NCBI GenBank assembly: GCA_026315105.1
Contig: CM048744.1
Span: 310,689,270-310,753,269 of the forward strand
Source of the DNA: Locusta migratoria
Lineage: Eukaryota > Arthropoda > Insecta > Orthoptera > Acrididae
Direction: 5' to 3'
Length of the DNA: 64,000 nucleotides
The notes below the pieces were generated by a model. That model was not told the origin of the DNA, searched no databases, and worked only from the letters and a program-made list of their open reading frames with translations. The position numbers and the translations under genes were made by a program. Shown one piece after another: positions 29,698-41,361 of the stretch (positions are counted from its first letter, which is position 1; each line of letters begins with the position of its first letter).

Positions 29698-31170
29698 GTG
29701 CTTCAAATGATAGACATTCATAAATCTAGAGGTGTAAATGAAAAATTTTTCACCTCAGTATACATTGAAGTGAAAGAAGTTGAGTTTGAAGTTGATTCTG
29801 GCTCAAGATATACATTTTTGCCAAGAGGTCAATTTTTGAAATTAAACATAAATGAACCTTTAACCCCAACTACATTGGCTTTTCGATCTTATACCAAAAA
29901 AATGTTTTTGTCCCAGATTGAAAAATCAGTGTGAATGTTAAATACAATCATAAAACAATCAGATATGACGTACATATTGATCCAGAAGAATATTTTGCCT
30001 TAGTAGGTAGAGCATGGATTCGAAAATTAAAAATTGACTTGCAGGAGATAGATCAAGATAAAAAAGCCATTCCAATTGTAAACTGTATCAATGAAGGTGA
30101 TAAGGTGAATGAATTAGTCACGAGATTTCCAGAAGTATTTGAAGAGAGGATAGGATGTGTAAAAATGTTCGAAGTTTTATTTAAATTAAGAGAAATGGCA
30201 ACTCCTGTTTTTCACTGTAATCGAAAAGTTTCATGTGCACCCTATGACCGAGTTGAAAAAGAATTAGACTTCCTTCAAGCAGGTGGAATCACATCAAAGA
30301 CAGAAACAAGTGATTGGTTCTCACGCTTAGTAGTTATTCCTAAAGAAGATGGAGGTGTGCGACTATGTGTGGACTACAAGGTTGGTGTAAACAAACGCTT
30401 AACAAATGCGCACTGCAAAACAGAAGATTCAAGAAATATTCAATAGTCTTCGAAATTCCAGTTATTTTTGTCGACTTGATCTCTATAAAGCATATTTGCA
30501 CATACCAGCAGATGAGGAATCAAATACCATTCAAACAAATTCAACCCGCAGTGGACTGTACAGAATGAACATATGGTCTTGGTATCAACACAGCATCATC
30601 CGAATTACTGACCAAATATTAAGAGACGTTCCAAAAGCTGAACCTTATTTTGATGATATCTAGTCCATGGCAAGACCAAAAAAAGAATGAAAGAGAAATC
30701 TAGAAATTTGTCTACATCAACTAGAAAGGTATGATCTACACCTTAATGGAAGAAAATGTTCATTTCTTCAAGAAAGAATAGAGTTTTTAGGACACATTAT
30801 TGAACTAAACAAAATTTCAAAATCACCCAGTAAGGTAGCAGCCATTATGGAGATTCCAAGAAGTAAAACGATTTTTGGGAATGATAACATATTATTCCAG
30901 ATTTATACCAAATACATGAACTATGACAGACCCTTTATGAAAACTAATAATGAAAAATTCAAGATTCATCTGGTCGAGCAAACAAGAAGAGGCATTTAAT
31001 AAATTGCAAGTGATCGAGTTCTTATACCTTTCAATCATTATTTTCCATTTCAGCTAGCTTGTGATGCTACTCCGACAGGGATTGCAGGAGTATTGACACA
31101 CATTTATTAATGGAGTAGAACATCTACTAGATCATTAACACAAGCAGAAAAGAATTATTCTCATTTCGAC
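29698..31170 (+). pseudogene. Gypsy-1 protease, reverse transcriptase and RNase H start
   Basis: The protease shows VEFEVDSGSRYTFLP (D-S-G active site). After a TGA at 29932 a second frame carries DPEEYFALVGRAWIRKLKID and the RT entry LDFLQAGGITSKTETSDWFS, RLVVIPKEDGGVRLCVDYKV. A shift near 30400 gives FCRLDLYKAYLHIPADEESN (first RT Asp) and AEPYFDDI (Y-F-D-D active site) before a stop at 30661. RNase H begins near 31040 (FQLACDATPTGIAGVL) and AEKNYSHFD directly precedes the SINE. Catalytic residues are visible but the frame is broken at least four times. Confidence 0.75.
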
Positions 31171-31392
31171 ATTAGCTCAGCAGTGGCATTACTGACTACC
31201 ACACAGGGGTCCGGGTTCGATTCCCGGCAGGGGACTGGGTGTTTTGTGTTGTCCTAATCATCATCATCATTGGCACATAAGTCGCCCACGCAGTGTCAAA
31301 TAAAAAAGAGTTACACTAAGGCGGTCGAACAACCCACAAGGGTTTCCCCGGCCACGAAAGCCATACACTCATTTCCATTTCCATTTTTTTTT
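31171..31392 (+). mobile_element. tRNA-derived SINE (family A), second copy
   Basis: Starts ATTAGCTCAGCAGTGGC, box B GGGTTCGATTCCCG, body GGGTGTTTTGTGTTGTCC and end CACTCATTTCCATTTCC, matching the minus-strand copy at 18398-18613. CTCATTTC occurs on both sides (31160-31167 and within the end), possibly the target duplication. It splits the RNase H of Gypsy-1. Confidence 0.78.
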
Positions 31393-31640
31393 TCAATATA
31401 TTTTTGCAAAACCATTTAAATGAGTAACAGGTAATCAACCCCTTGTTCGATTTTTTCATCAGGATCAGAAGCTTCCTCGAATGACTTCAGCAAGACTACT
31501 ACGGTACACAGCTTTTCTGCCTGGATTCAACTATGAAGTCATTTCCAAGAAATGATCTGGAAACATGAATGTAGATTGTCTATAAAGATCAGTTATCAGT
31601 TCCTATGCTCAATGTATGACATCTGATACAATCAACAACT
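31393..31640 (+). pseudogene. Gypsy-1 RNase H, C-terminal part
   Basis: QYIFAKPFK, then after a stop GNQPLVRFFHQDQKLPRM, TSARLLRYTAFLPGFNYEVI and NVDCL, the usual end of a Gypsy RNase H. It continues directly from the part before the SINE. Confidence 0.68.
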
Positions 31641-34230
31641 TCAGTAAACAATTTTGAATCAATTAAAGAATAAACATAGAAGGATGAATTATGAACTAAA
31701 ACTGTTAAGAACCTTCAGGAAGATAGCACAGTTAAGAGTCGACCATTGTGCGAAACAAGAACCTTGTTTTATCACTAAAATTAGCAAATGAGGTTCGTGT
31801 GAACTACCGGTTACTCCCTGCTATAAATCCTTGTTCCCTGGTCCAAACTAAGAACTGACTTGTTTCAAATTACTTCAATAACAGGAAGTTAATGCTACAG
31901 TGGTCAATATACATAGCAACTCAAATGTTATTACGCACAGACATTAATAAGCAAGCCACCACAATTACAGTTATCTTAGAAAGGTGGCTAAGAAAACATT
32001 TATGGCGCAACGGAATTTAGACATAAGAAAAGTACATCTGAGCTTGTTCTCAACACTTGTGAAGAACAATATTAAATAAAAGAGGGAAGGTGCTCTAAAA
32101 CTACAATTTATAGGCAACTCACAGATTATGCTGAACTTAAACTTGTTTATTCAGACAGAAAACAAGCAACATGGGAAACCAATTTTGTTAATACAATAAA
32201 AATGCATCTCTTACATGGATTAATGCAGATGGTGCCCAGCCTAAATTGGGGGGAAGGATTCATAAACAACATTCATTCGCTCACACACACGCAATGCCAC
32301 AGCGAAACTCACCAAAATCAACGTCCTGAGACGAGGCGGAAGCAGGCGTCGCTATCATAGGCGAAATTCAGCATGTCAGACGTAGCACAAAACACAATAT
32401 ACAAAAATACTTTGAAGCTGGCTCTGGTCTTTCGTGCCTGTTTTGAGGTGGTGCGTGTGTACAGCACCAGATTAAATTACATCTGAATTGGAGTGCGAGC
32501 AAATACGCTAACGGTGATGCACGGCTACGTTACATGAATGCATTCCACTGAAGGTGAAGTGGTTGAAAATCGGATTCATTATACAAAATCACGGTGGATT
32601 ATTAAGTTGCAGTCTGTTAGAAATCGATCTAGGTACTGGTTTTATATGAGAAGTGGCGTGAATTCAGGTGACTAGCTGCAAACCCCGGAAGTCGGAACTC
32701 GGACCCATGTGGTTCCGAAAACCGATAAAATTGAATAAATTCAGTTTCCGAAAAATAAAGAAAATTAAATACAGCATGCAAACCATAGAAATGCTTAGAT
32801 TAATATAAGAAGCAAATGAAATACAGCTACACACAATAGGGGGCGATTACAGAGACGGATGAAGTCCTGTCTCAGAAAAACCACAAAAATGAAATAATTA
32901 CCAAGTCGAAAAATAAAAATACGAATTACGACATGCAACCACTAGAAATGCTTAGAATTACATGAAGAAGCGAAAGAAATGTAGCTACACACGATAGGTA
33001 GCACTTACAGTGACGGATGAAGTCCAGTCTCAAAAAACTCATAAAAGTGAAATAATTACAAAGTCGAAAAAATAAAATTAAGTATTACAGCATGCAACCC
33101 ATAGAAATGTTTAGAATTACATAAGGAATCTATTGAAGGAGGTTGTACAAGGCTTAGAGAGAATTACTGACAATGACAGAGTGCGTACTACAAGTTGGAG
33201 AAGAAATGGCAAATTAAAATAGGCAGGGAGAGAAAATCGTGAAATATTAGTGGAAATCAGAAGCATACTCGCATACTTACTTGCCTGATGGGCATAGAAC
33301 AAACGAGAGTGGAAGCTGAAGGCTTTTTTCTATGAACCAACCACGTGGAACACATATCACTCACGGAAGGAACCGATGAAAAGATTTTTACATGCACTGT
33401 ACAAAAATGAACATATCACCTATTAGAAATCGGTCCCCACAAAGCTAGAAAGTATTTACACAGATTTCATACACCGCCACATGATCACAAAAAGCTTTAA
33501 CATACCAGGCCAGTATCAAACTGGAACTAGAATCACACACACCGCATTTATCTTTTGGAAATCACTGAATTGAAAAACGAGAATACATTTCCGCACACGA
33601 TCAGAGAAAATATTCCAAAAAATTATTCTAAGTTCACGAGTCTAAGTTAAACGTGGTAGACAATGAAACGCTACCAGCTGGAAACATAAGAGCAGAGTCA
33701 ACCTTACCTCACGAGAAGACTAGCACAGAATAGACAGCTGAGTGGCCACGGGGGCGTGAAAAGCTATTGGAAGCTGGAAAGCCCATGAAACAGTGGTGGT
33801 GGGGACGGACAGCGAGACTCGCGCTGGAGAGGGCTTGCCGACTAGCAAGTAACCAAAGGGTGTAGAAACCTCTTTGGTAGCATCAGCAGCTATTGACACA
33901 GCCAGAGAGAACGATGCAAATCGAGGTATTACTCCCCACACTCAGACAGCCATAGATTCTCGCACATCCACTTAAAAGTAAGACAAGAACACAGTCTCAC
34001 AGGGACAGTGGCGTAGCGGAGAAACTATACTTATGCCACATTAATTAATACAATAATAAATTATTAACATAACAAAATAAGAAAAACCTAGCAATATTAA
34101 CTAATATTTTAACACACGAAATAAAAATGCTATTCCTGAAGCCTTGAAAAGAGTGGGGTTCAAGTTTTAACAAAATGATAATCTAACAACATTAAATAAA
34201 TTATAACTTTACAGAAATATGCAAAAAGTA
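31641..34230. other. 2.6-kb insert of unknown type between RNase H and integrase of Gypsy-1
   Basis: No long ORF. It contains an approximately 157-bp tandem repeat (32740-33120), a more GC-rich part near 32300-32360 and 33720-33960, and a CAGTGGCGTAGC motif at 34006-34017. No matching terminus was found. Confidence 0.4.
32740..33120. repeat. About 2.4 copies of a 157-bp tandem repeat
   Basis: The motif CATGCAA-CC-ATAGAAATG recurs at 32776, 32932 and 33091 (spacing 156 and 159), each preceded by an A-rich AAATAAA...ATTA segment and followed by AGAAGC...GTAGCTACACAC and GACGGATGAAGTCC. Confidence 0.8.
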
Positions 34231-34231
34231 T

Positions 34232-35310
34232 ATGGAAGACAACAGACGGTCGTCTTTCACAATTGACAATAATATTATATTTAGGGGTCAAAAGGTAGTT
34301 ATTCCTCCAGTACTTCAACCTGCAGCGTTACAAGAACTCCACTGGACTCATATTGGTATCACAAAAATGAAACAATTGGCTCACCAATATGTCTACTGTA
34401 AATCAATTGACAAAGATATTGAAAGACTTGTACGAGGATGTACTGCATGTGCTCGTACTAGAAATAGTCCTGCAAAAAACACCTCTACATCCATGGAAAG
34501 TACTGGAAAACACATGGCAATGTTTTCCATATTGACTATACAGGACCATTTCAGGGATATTATTTTCTTGTTTTAATCTATGCAAAATCAATATGGGTAG
34601 AGGTTGAAATAAGCTCAACAGCTCCTACATCCACTTAAACTATTGAATCACTACTGAGTATTTTCTCACATCACAGTTTTTGAGATATTGTAATATCAGA
34701 TATTGCAGCAATATATACCAGTGGTCAATTTAAAGCATTCTGTAACGAAGCAGGAGTATTTCAAAAACTTATAGCTCCAGGACATCCTGCTACTAATGGT
34801 ATTGGAGAAAGAACTATTCAAACTCTAAACCGAAGACTAGCAGCCATGACTGATGATCCAGTTCCAATGCAAAAGAAAACTCAAGAAGTAATTTTCAGAT
34901 ATAGAGCAACACCTTTAATCAATAGAAAATCTCCATCAGAAATGTTTTAGCTTTGACAAATCCATATTCGATTTGATGCATTCAAGCCAGTCAAGCATAT
35001 GATAAATAATTATGAACAGAAGACTCGCCAGTTAAGTGTGGGAGATCAGGTATAGAAATGCTACTATTCAAATAATAAATAAAAATTGAAATTTGGTACT
35101 GTCATAAAAAAGTTTGGACAAGTACATTACCTCATCAGGCTAAATGATGGTTATGTACTAAAACATCACATTGGTCAAAATTATGTTCAACCAGAATCAA
35201 TCCAAAATTACCAACATTTAATACAAACGTACCAGTACCCATTCAAGAACCACAACCAATGTCACCAGGGTTGGCAGATGTGGTTGTATTTCAAGTTACC
35301 ACACTACTGA
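34232..35310 (+). pseudogene. Gypsy-1 integrase
   Basis: The zinc-binding H2C2 module is visible: LHWTHIGITKMKQLAHQY then CTACARTRNSP (His-His, Cys-Cys). A frame change follows after 34576. The core continues as ISDIAAIYTSGQFKAFCNEA (second Asp) and APGHPATNGIGERTIQTLNR (catalytic Glu), and the C-terminal part as KFGTVIKKFGQVHYLIRLND. The first catalytic Asp region is degraded. The element fades out near 35310 without a detected LTR. Confidence 0.75.
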
Positions 35311-36803
35311 CCATATTCGTAACTGATTTGACTGCCATACAGCACTTATACAAATCAGTATATTCCTGCAAGATTATACAATTGTACAACACATCTGTAC
35401 GAATAAGATATCGCAATTTAAACTTTTTTCTGAAAGCAATTATATCTCTCTGTTTGTAGAGAGTAATCTAAAAAATTATTACAAGAACATTCATGAGGAT
35501 TCACATGTAATTTTAGAATAGCTTGAAGCATAATGTATGGTAGGCTTCTTTTCATGAAAATTACAACAGGGAAAGAAAAGATATCGTACTTCGAAGTTTT
35601 ATGTGCACACTATGCTTATAAGCATTTTGTAGTACCGCAAATATCTAAAAGTACTAAACGAACATTCATTGGGTATCACAGGTGAATTGGTAATAGCCCG
35701 GGGCAACATATAGGCTTCATTTCATCAAAATCAAATCAGGAAAATAAAATATATTGTAATTTGAAGTTTTAGGTGTATTTCATGCTAGGAAAGAACGGCG
35801 TAATGCAGCAAAGAACCAATAGACGCACTGTTAGTTTCGTAGTCCACCGGAATACAATTGCAGACTGATATCACAGTCTAATGTATATGTACAACTGCTA
35901 TGGAAGTTTAAGTCTCATGCTTGGAGCAACAATAGTGCATCTAGCGTAAAGAGAGCTAACTGTAAGAATAATAATTGTTTTCAGTTGGGTTTCTACTTCA
36001 TTAATGAAATACTTATTACAAACATACCCTAGGTCCATGCTTCAATACATTGTCAAGAGATATGAATGATCGTGAAATAAATGTTTAAAATGGCGAATAT
36101 CCCTAATTTATGATGTAAGCTACATCATATTCATGAAGATATGCCTATTTGTAACACGTTTCAAAAGCATATCAGGGCAACATGTAGGCATGGTTAAATC
36201 AAAATCAGATCACGGAAAAAAGATACATCGTAATCTTAAGTGTTTTCAGTAAGTGTCTGTTCATCTATTAGAAACACCTAATCTCCTAAACTACTTTACT
36301 GATTGCATGTAGAAACTTCGTTTCATAAAAGTGAGATCACGGAAAAATATTTAGATGTAGGCTCTGCTTGAAGTATGGATGGCGTAGTACAGCAAAAAAG
36401 CGATAGAGGCGCTGTAGTGAACCAAAGAACTAATAGACGCCGCTGCTGTGAAATAAGTATGGGGCAGTTCAGCAAGGAAGCAAACGTCTGTGATAGATTT
36501 AAGCAATCTTATCTCTGTGAATACCAACAAACTTTGAACATAGTGTTACTAATTTAGCTTTGTGTATTAAATACTTAACGACATTTCTTTGCTTCTTTTG
36601 GAATGTTTCATTTTGCATTAAAAACTTTATGAAGATACATCATTTTGGAAGATGAATTTTACTTACATTTTACACCTTTATGAAGATGCGTCTAGATCTA
36701 GATATTATGTTTATCTTGTGGAGGCCAAGCTGTATTAAGCTGGAATTTAAACTGAAATCTAATTTGATTCATGACACTGCTTTTAGAGATCTGTGCCATC
36801 TAT
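35311..36803. other. Degenerate, locally repetitive non-coding DNA
   Basis: Several loosely similar phrases recur (TTTCAT-AAAAT-A-ATCA-GGAAA near 35555, 35722, 36205 and 36328, each followed by a GTA/GAAGTTTTA-type stretch; AATAGACGC at 35818 and 36412). No gene is visible. This may be an old amplified repeat. Confidence 0.4.
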
Positions 36804-38170
36804 CTACCATGCCATTGCAGGCTGGTGGTACCTAGTTGTCATGAGCTGTGAGGCGCTACAAAATTTGCTCAACTGAGTAAAAAAATCAGATTCAATTTGT
36901 TGTCTTCTATCAGTAGTTATCTGAAGTGGACATCCAAAACGTGCGACCCAAGTGGAAATAAATGCAGTTGCTAGTGCCTCAGCTGATGTATTGTCAACAG
37001 GAACTGCTTCTGCCGAGCGTGTAAATCTGTCCACTATGGTTAGCAAATAACGTTGGCCTTCTGATGGTTTAGTGGCCCGACGACGTCTATGTGGACGTGT
37101 GAAAACCTGTCGATCGTGTCCGGGAATTTGCCTACTGGCGCGTGAACATGCTGTGAAATGTTGCAGCATTGATGGTTAGATAATTCTTAGATTTCGCATT
37201 GTGCTGTTGCGCATTCGCGAAACGCGCGAGATTGATTGTTGCTGCGATTGCGTTGAGGCAGGACAAACAGTCTGCTTCCTTATTCTTCAATCCAGAAATT
37301 TGCTTGATATTGGTGGAGAATTGAGCGATGTACTCTAACTGATTAAGATGTCTCGGAGAACAATTGTCATTGTACTGGCGAAAAGCGAAGGTCAGAGGCT
37401 TGTGGTCCGTGTAGATTGTAAATACTCTTGCACCTACCTGCATGCGAAAATATTTTATCGACGTGTATATTGCCAATAAATCTCGGACGTAAGCACTCCA
37501 CCGTTGCTGCGCAGGGGACACTTTCCGTGAAACAAAAGCTAAAGGCTGTCAGGAGATGTTAAGATATTGATGTAACACTGCCACATCGCTGCCTGGCTAG
37601 CGTCGACCACTAGTGCCAAAGTTGCGTCTAAAACAGGATGAGCAAGAAGTGTGGCATTAGCAATGCAGCTTCAAACCGTCAGTCATCGACTGCGACCACT
37701 GCACGTGGACCTTGCCTTTTGTTTTAGGGTCGGACAGAGCGGCTGTAACTGGTTTCTGAAGTTCTGCCGCATGTGGAAGGTGGCAGCGATAGAAGCCCAA
37801 CTTTCCTATTAACCTGCGTAATCCCTTGGTTGTCTCTGGGCTAGGAATATGGAGAATAGCTTCAACCTTATCTGGTAGAGGACGTGAACCAGCTGACGAA
37901 ACCAGGTGGCCTAAAAACGTTATCTCTGATTGCCCGAATATGCATTTAGATGTGTTAATAACAATCCCGCATTTGTTAAGGCAGTCGAAAACTTCAGTAA
38001 GATGATGTTTCTGCTCCTCTGGCGTTGCTGAAAAGATCAAGATAGCATCGAAATAAGCGAAGCAATTTGGCAATCCTCCCAACACTGAATCTATGAATTT
38101 CTGCCACGTTTGTGCGGCATTTCTTAAAGCGAAAGACGTAAATAATCTTTCATAGTATCTGGCGCATCTA
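36804..38170 (-). pseudogene. Gypsy-2 pol: RT C-terminus, RNase H and integrase, fragmented
   Basis: Reading leftward: RLFTSFALRNAAQTWQKFID and NCFAYFDAILIFS (RT active site Y-F-D-A, second Asp lost), FLGHLVSSAGSRPLPDKVEA (RT thumb), then RNase H around 37521-37280 (SPAQQRWSAYVRDLLAIYTS, TIYTDHKPLTFAF), then integrase at 37169-36804 (RYLLTIVDRFTRSAEAVPVD, FGCPLQITTDRRQQIESDFF). The RT N-terminus is deleted; the sequence jumps from gag to RT near 38170. The integrase is cut off at 36804. The ORF breaks near 37650. Confidence 0.8.
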
Positions 38171-38395
38171 CTTCTGCCTGATGTACATGGAAGATTACAT
38201 TTATGAGCTTGGTCTCCGAATTGTTGGTGATACTAGCACACATTTGCTGCTTCTGAGTTGCCAGTGGTGGGTACATACACTTTTGATGTCGATCGGCTTC
38301 GTGATCTCTGTGTGGAAGGTCTTAGAGTGTTGTAACTGGCCAGCAGTGCACTCATCTGATTACTGAGGGCTCGACATTGTCACGCAGGTGTTTGT

Positions 38396-39075
38396 TTAAG
38401 GCTTCGATTGTATTCCATAGGTTATTGTAGCCAGTCTGGTTCCTACCGACGTGCTGATACATACCGTTGTCGTATCAGAATAGGAAGTTGGCACAATTGC
38501 ATCTGGAATACGATTGACTATATCGTCTACGGCGTCGAGCGGCATATCTGTTTGCGGCGCGACGATAGTTTTCACTTGAGCCGGCAATCTACTGTTCCAC
38601 AGAGTACGAGTACCGTATATGAATCGAGCTTATTCCTGAAATAACGTAGGTATTGTGACGGTTTCCGGTCTCCAATATTCTTCTGTGTTAGTACTTGTTG
38701 CACTCTTTCTTCTTGTGATGCAGATATGCGTCACATTAATTCTGTTATGAGTTTCGTGTACGCTCCTGATTCTGGCCGTCAGGTTATGATATCGTGAACT
38801 TGGACAGCATACCGACGGTCCAATTGACTGATAACAAAAGCAAACTTTGTAGTATGAGACGTCACACCTACACGAAGGAAGCTCGCCTCTATCAGGAAAA
38901 ACCACAATGCTGAGTTGTGCGGCCAGAAAGGCGGCAGTCGTACCGCTAGTCTTCATAACCAGGGTGCATGTTTCTGATGTAAATGCGTTGCTGAATGTAT
39001 CCTTGTGCACAATTTACGTCTGGAAGAGGTATCCTTGTCCACAATCACGTCAGGGTCACCATTGCCGCGAGACAT
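38396..39075 (-). pseudogene. Gypsy-2 gag
   Basis: ATG at 39075 opens MSRGNGDPDVIVDKDTSS. Capsid-like segments follow in two frames: LPPFWPHNSALWFFLIEASF (near 38925), TTKFAFVISQLDRR (near 38840) and, near 38590-38480, LPAQVKTIVAPQTDMPLDAV with DDIVNRIPDAIVPTSYSDTT. These match from memory the gag layout of locust Gypsy elements, where the last segment precedes the protease. Frameshifted, and the part between about 38780 and 38690 is degraded. Confidence 0.68.
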
Positions 39076-39680
39076 GCGGCGTTAAATTTCTTGTTCTTCT
39101 ATGGAAGGATTACTTCGACGACTATTAAAACTTAAATAAAATAGCTCTATTCTTCAAACTATTGCTCATATGAATTATAAGGAACAAGGAAAGACTCGGA
39201 AAATCGTTTGAACAAAGATACTAAATTCTCAGATACAGTAAACAACAGAATAATCAATAACAAAACATTCATAAGATAGCTCACAGAACTCCGACGCGCC
39301 CCAACAAGGAATACTGTAGTCGGGCTGAAGTACGATGATCCCTGGCTCCTGGGAGACCGCCCCGGTTGGAGAAAAGGGATGAAGGCACGTCGCAAGTAGT
39401 TAGTTCGCTGCCTGTGAGTATACCTAACAGTCACTGTTGTGTCGACAGAACTGGCAGAAGCGCACAGTGCAGCCGGACGCGAGCATGCGCAGAGCAAAGT
39501 TCGCGTTTGACGTACTCCAATGGTCTGTGAATGCAGCCAGCGCTTACAGCCTATTGGCGCAAGCACCAGGGCTCATCGTATTTCGACAGTATACGTTAGC
39601 GGCGGAAATATATCACTTCCGTTTTGGACCAAAGACTGTGCACAGAACGGGTAGAATCTTTGGCTTGATGTGAAAGGTGC
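39076..39680 (-). repeat. Probable 5' leader and LTR of Gypsy-2
   Basis: This lies directly upstream of gag. It is more GC-rich than its surroundings (GCCCCAACAAGG, GACCGCCCCGGTTGG), which fits a promoter-bearing LTR. TG...CA limits and primer site could not be fixed; the minus-strand AGTCGTCGAAGTAATCC near 39120 may be a decayed primer site. Confidence 0.35.
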
Positions 39681-39943
39681 CATTTTATTTTCAGCTTATT
39701 CAGAAATGGTTACGTTTAAAGTTGCAGTATATCATTATGATGCCTTTAAGAATAATCACGAAAACGCTTACCTTACAAATGAATAGTACTTTGTAACATA
39801 TTAATAGCGTAACTATTCTAGTTTACGTGTATCTACTTTGAAAGAACCTTTTGAACGTGTGTCATAGTAAGTAGCATCTTTGCCTAGCAACATAACAGGC
39901 ATCAAAATAAAGACACAGAGACGTTATAAATTGTGCTCGGACC

Positions 39944-39972
39944 AAAAAAAAAAAAAAAAAAAAAAAAAAAAA
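39944..39972. repeat. Poly(A) run of 29 bases
   Basis: An uninterrupted A tract just left of the L1/Tx1-like LINE. It could be the tail of an older retro-insert on the plus strand. No coding sequence is associated. 39681-39943 shows nothing recognisable. Confidence 0.85.
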
Positions 39973-40144
39973 CACTAAGATATAGCAGAAAAGAGTGTTT
40001 TGCGGCAGCGACTTAGAATACGTGTGCGCTGCGACTGCCTGTGCTGTGCAGCGCTGTGGCGGAGCGCGGCTGCATCGCTGTTGCTGACGCACGCCGACAG
40101 CTGGAACTTGTGAGTACTGATTTCATATTCACCATATTCACACC

Positions 40145-41324
40145 ATGAATACAAAGTTCTCGTTTCCGTATGGGTATGAAATTGTCGACTGGTTTTACGG
40201 TCACCTTGGGTTGAAAGATGAAGAAGTTGTTGGTTACACTTACGATTTTCTTGGTAATGCTGTGTATGCAAAGTTGATAGACGATGAAACTTGTGTTAGA
40301 GTTGTAACGCAGACTGAAGGTAACGCAAAATTTCAAAATTGTAAAGGAGAAGTTGTCAATGTTGTAATTTCCTACACAGGTTTAGGTCTACTATCAGTTC
40401 GAGTTTTCAATCTTCCATTTGAAATGGAATTCGAATATATTCGAAAAGTCCTTTCACCGTATGGGAAGGTTATTCAAATTACAGTTGAAAAATGGCAAGG
40501 CCACAAACACCACAATGTTGACAATGGAGTCAGAAACGTAAAAATTGATCTGACAAAACATGTGCCTTCTTTTATTACGATACAGGGATTTAGAGCACTG
40601 GTGGTATATGATGGGCAGCCAAGAACTTGTGTTATATGCAGAGCTACAGGACACCTTAAAAGTGAATGCCCGCGTACCAAATTACAGCGATTAGACCGGC
40701 TTAGTCAAATAGGAAATGTAACATATGCACAGAAGTTAGCAGACACGCCGACTCAGAGCGTGGTGCTGCCGGTGCCGAGTACAGTTGGAGCAGGCAGCGG
40801 TAAATGACACAGTGAGAGGCCGCGAGGCGGCCGCCTCTAGCGAAAATACGTGTGGCCGGGGGGAGGGAACCAACGAAATGCACGACACAGCAGACAGGCA
40901 TGCAATACAATACACGCCGCCATCTGAACAGACAGAAGTGGATCGAACTTGTACCCAGAGTAACTCTCAAATAGTGAGACGGAATAGTGTAACGGAGACA
41001 GCAGTCCTATCAGCAGAGGATGATAAAGAGACAAGAAGAGACAACATTTCAACAGAAAATTTGACTGCTGTCAAAGATAATAATAAACAGCAGGCTGCAA
41101 AACCCAAACAGACACGGAAACAGGAGCTTGATGTAAAGCAGGAATTAACAAGAAAACTGGAAAGAACAAAGAAAATACTGAAAACAGAAAGCATAGCAGT
41201 GGAAAGTACTGAGAAGAGACTTCATCACGTTGATAATGAAGATGTCAAAATGAATTTAGAAGGTGAGATATTGGAACCCATGGACACAACAGATAATAAT
41301 CTTATAGACAAGTCGACTCTGTGA
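40145..41324 (+). pseudogene. L1/Tx1-like ORF1: RNA-binding protein with CCHC knuckle, one frameshift
   Basis: ATG at 40145 starts MNTKFSFPYGYEIVDWFYGH. The middle has an RRM-like strand pattern (LSVRVFNLPFEMEFEYIRKV, LSPYGKVIQITVE) followed by CVICRATGHLKSEC, a C-X2-C-X4-H-X4-C knuckle (near 40631-40672). The first frame ends in a TGA near 40807, while an overlapping frame from 40785 continues with a highly charged Lys/Glu tail to 41322. One indel near 40790 would join them into about 390 residues. Such proteins coat the LINE RNA. Confidence 0.75.
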
Positions 41325-41361
41325 TCTGAGGATACCAATCAAGAATAGTTGCCTCAAATTC

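Larger units (their letters stand above)
27073..35310 (+). mobile_element. Gypsy-1: decayed Gypsy/Ty3-type LTR element with three internal inserts
   Basis: From left to right: a primer-site-like sequence (27121), gag (27417-28195), an unknown insert, zinc knuckles (29500-29610), protease and RT (29698-30663), RNase H start, a SINE (31171-31392), RNase H end, an unknown 2.6-kb insert and integrase (34232-35310). Order PR-RT-RH-IN is Gypsy-type. Every coding part has stops or frameshifts. LTRs were not resolved. Confidence 0.75.

Noticed and set aside
34006..34017. CAGTGGCGTAGC as the end of another hAT element
   Set aside because: Matches the 52204 terminus but no partner end or 8-bp duplication could be found.
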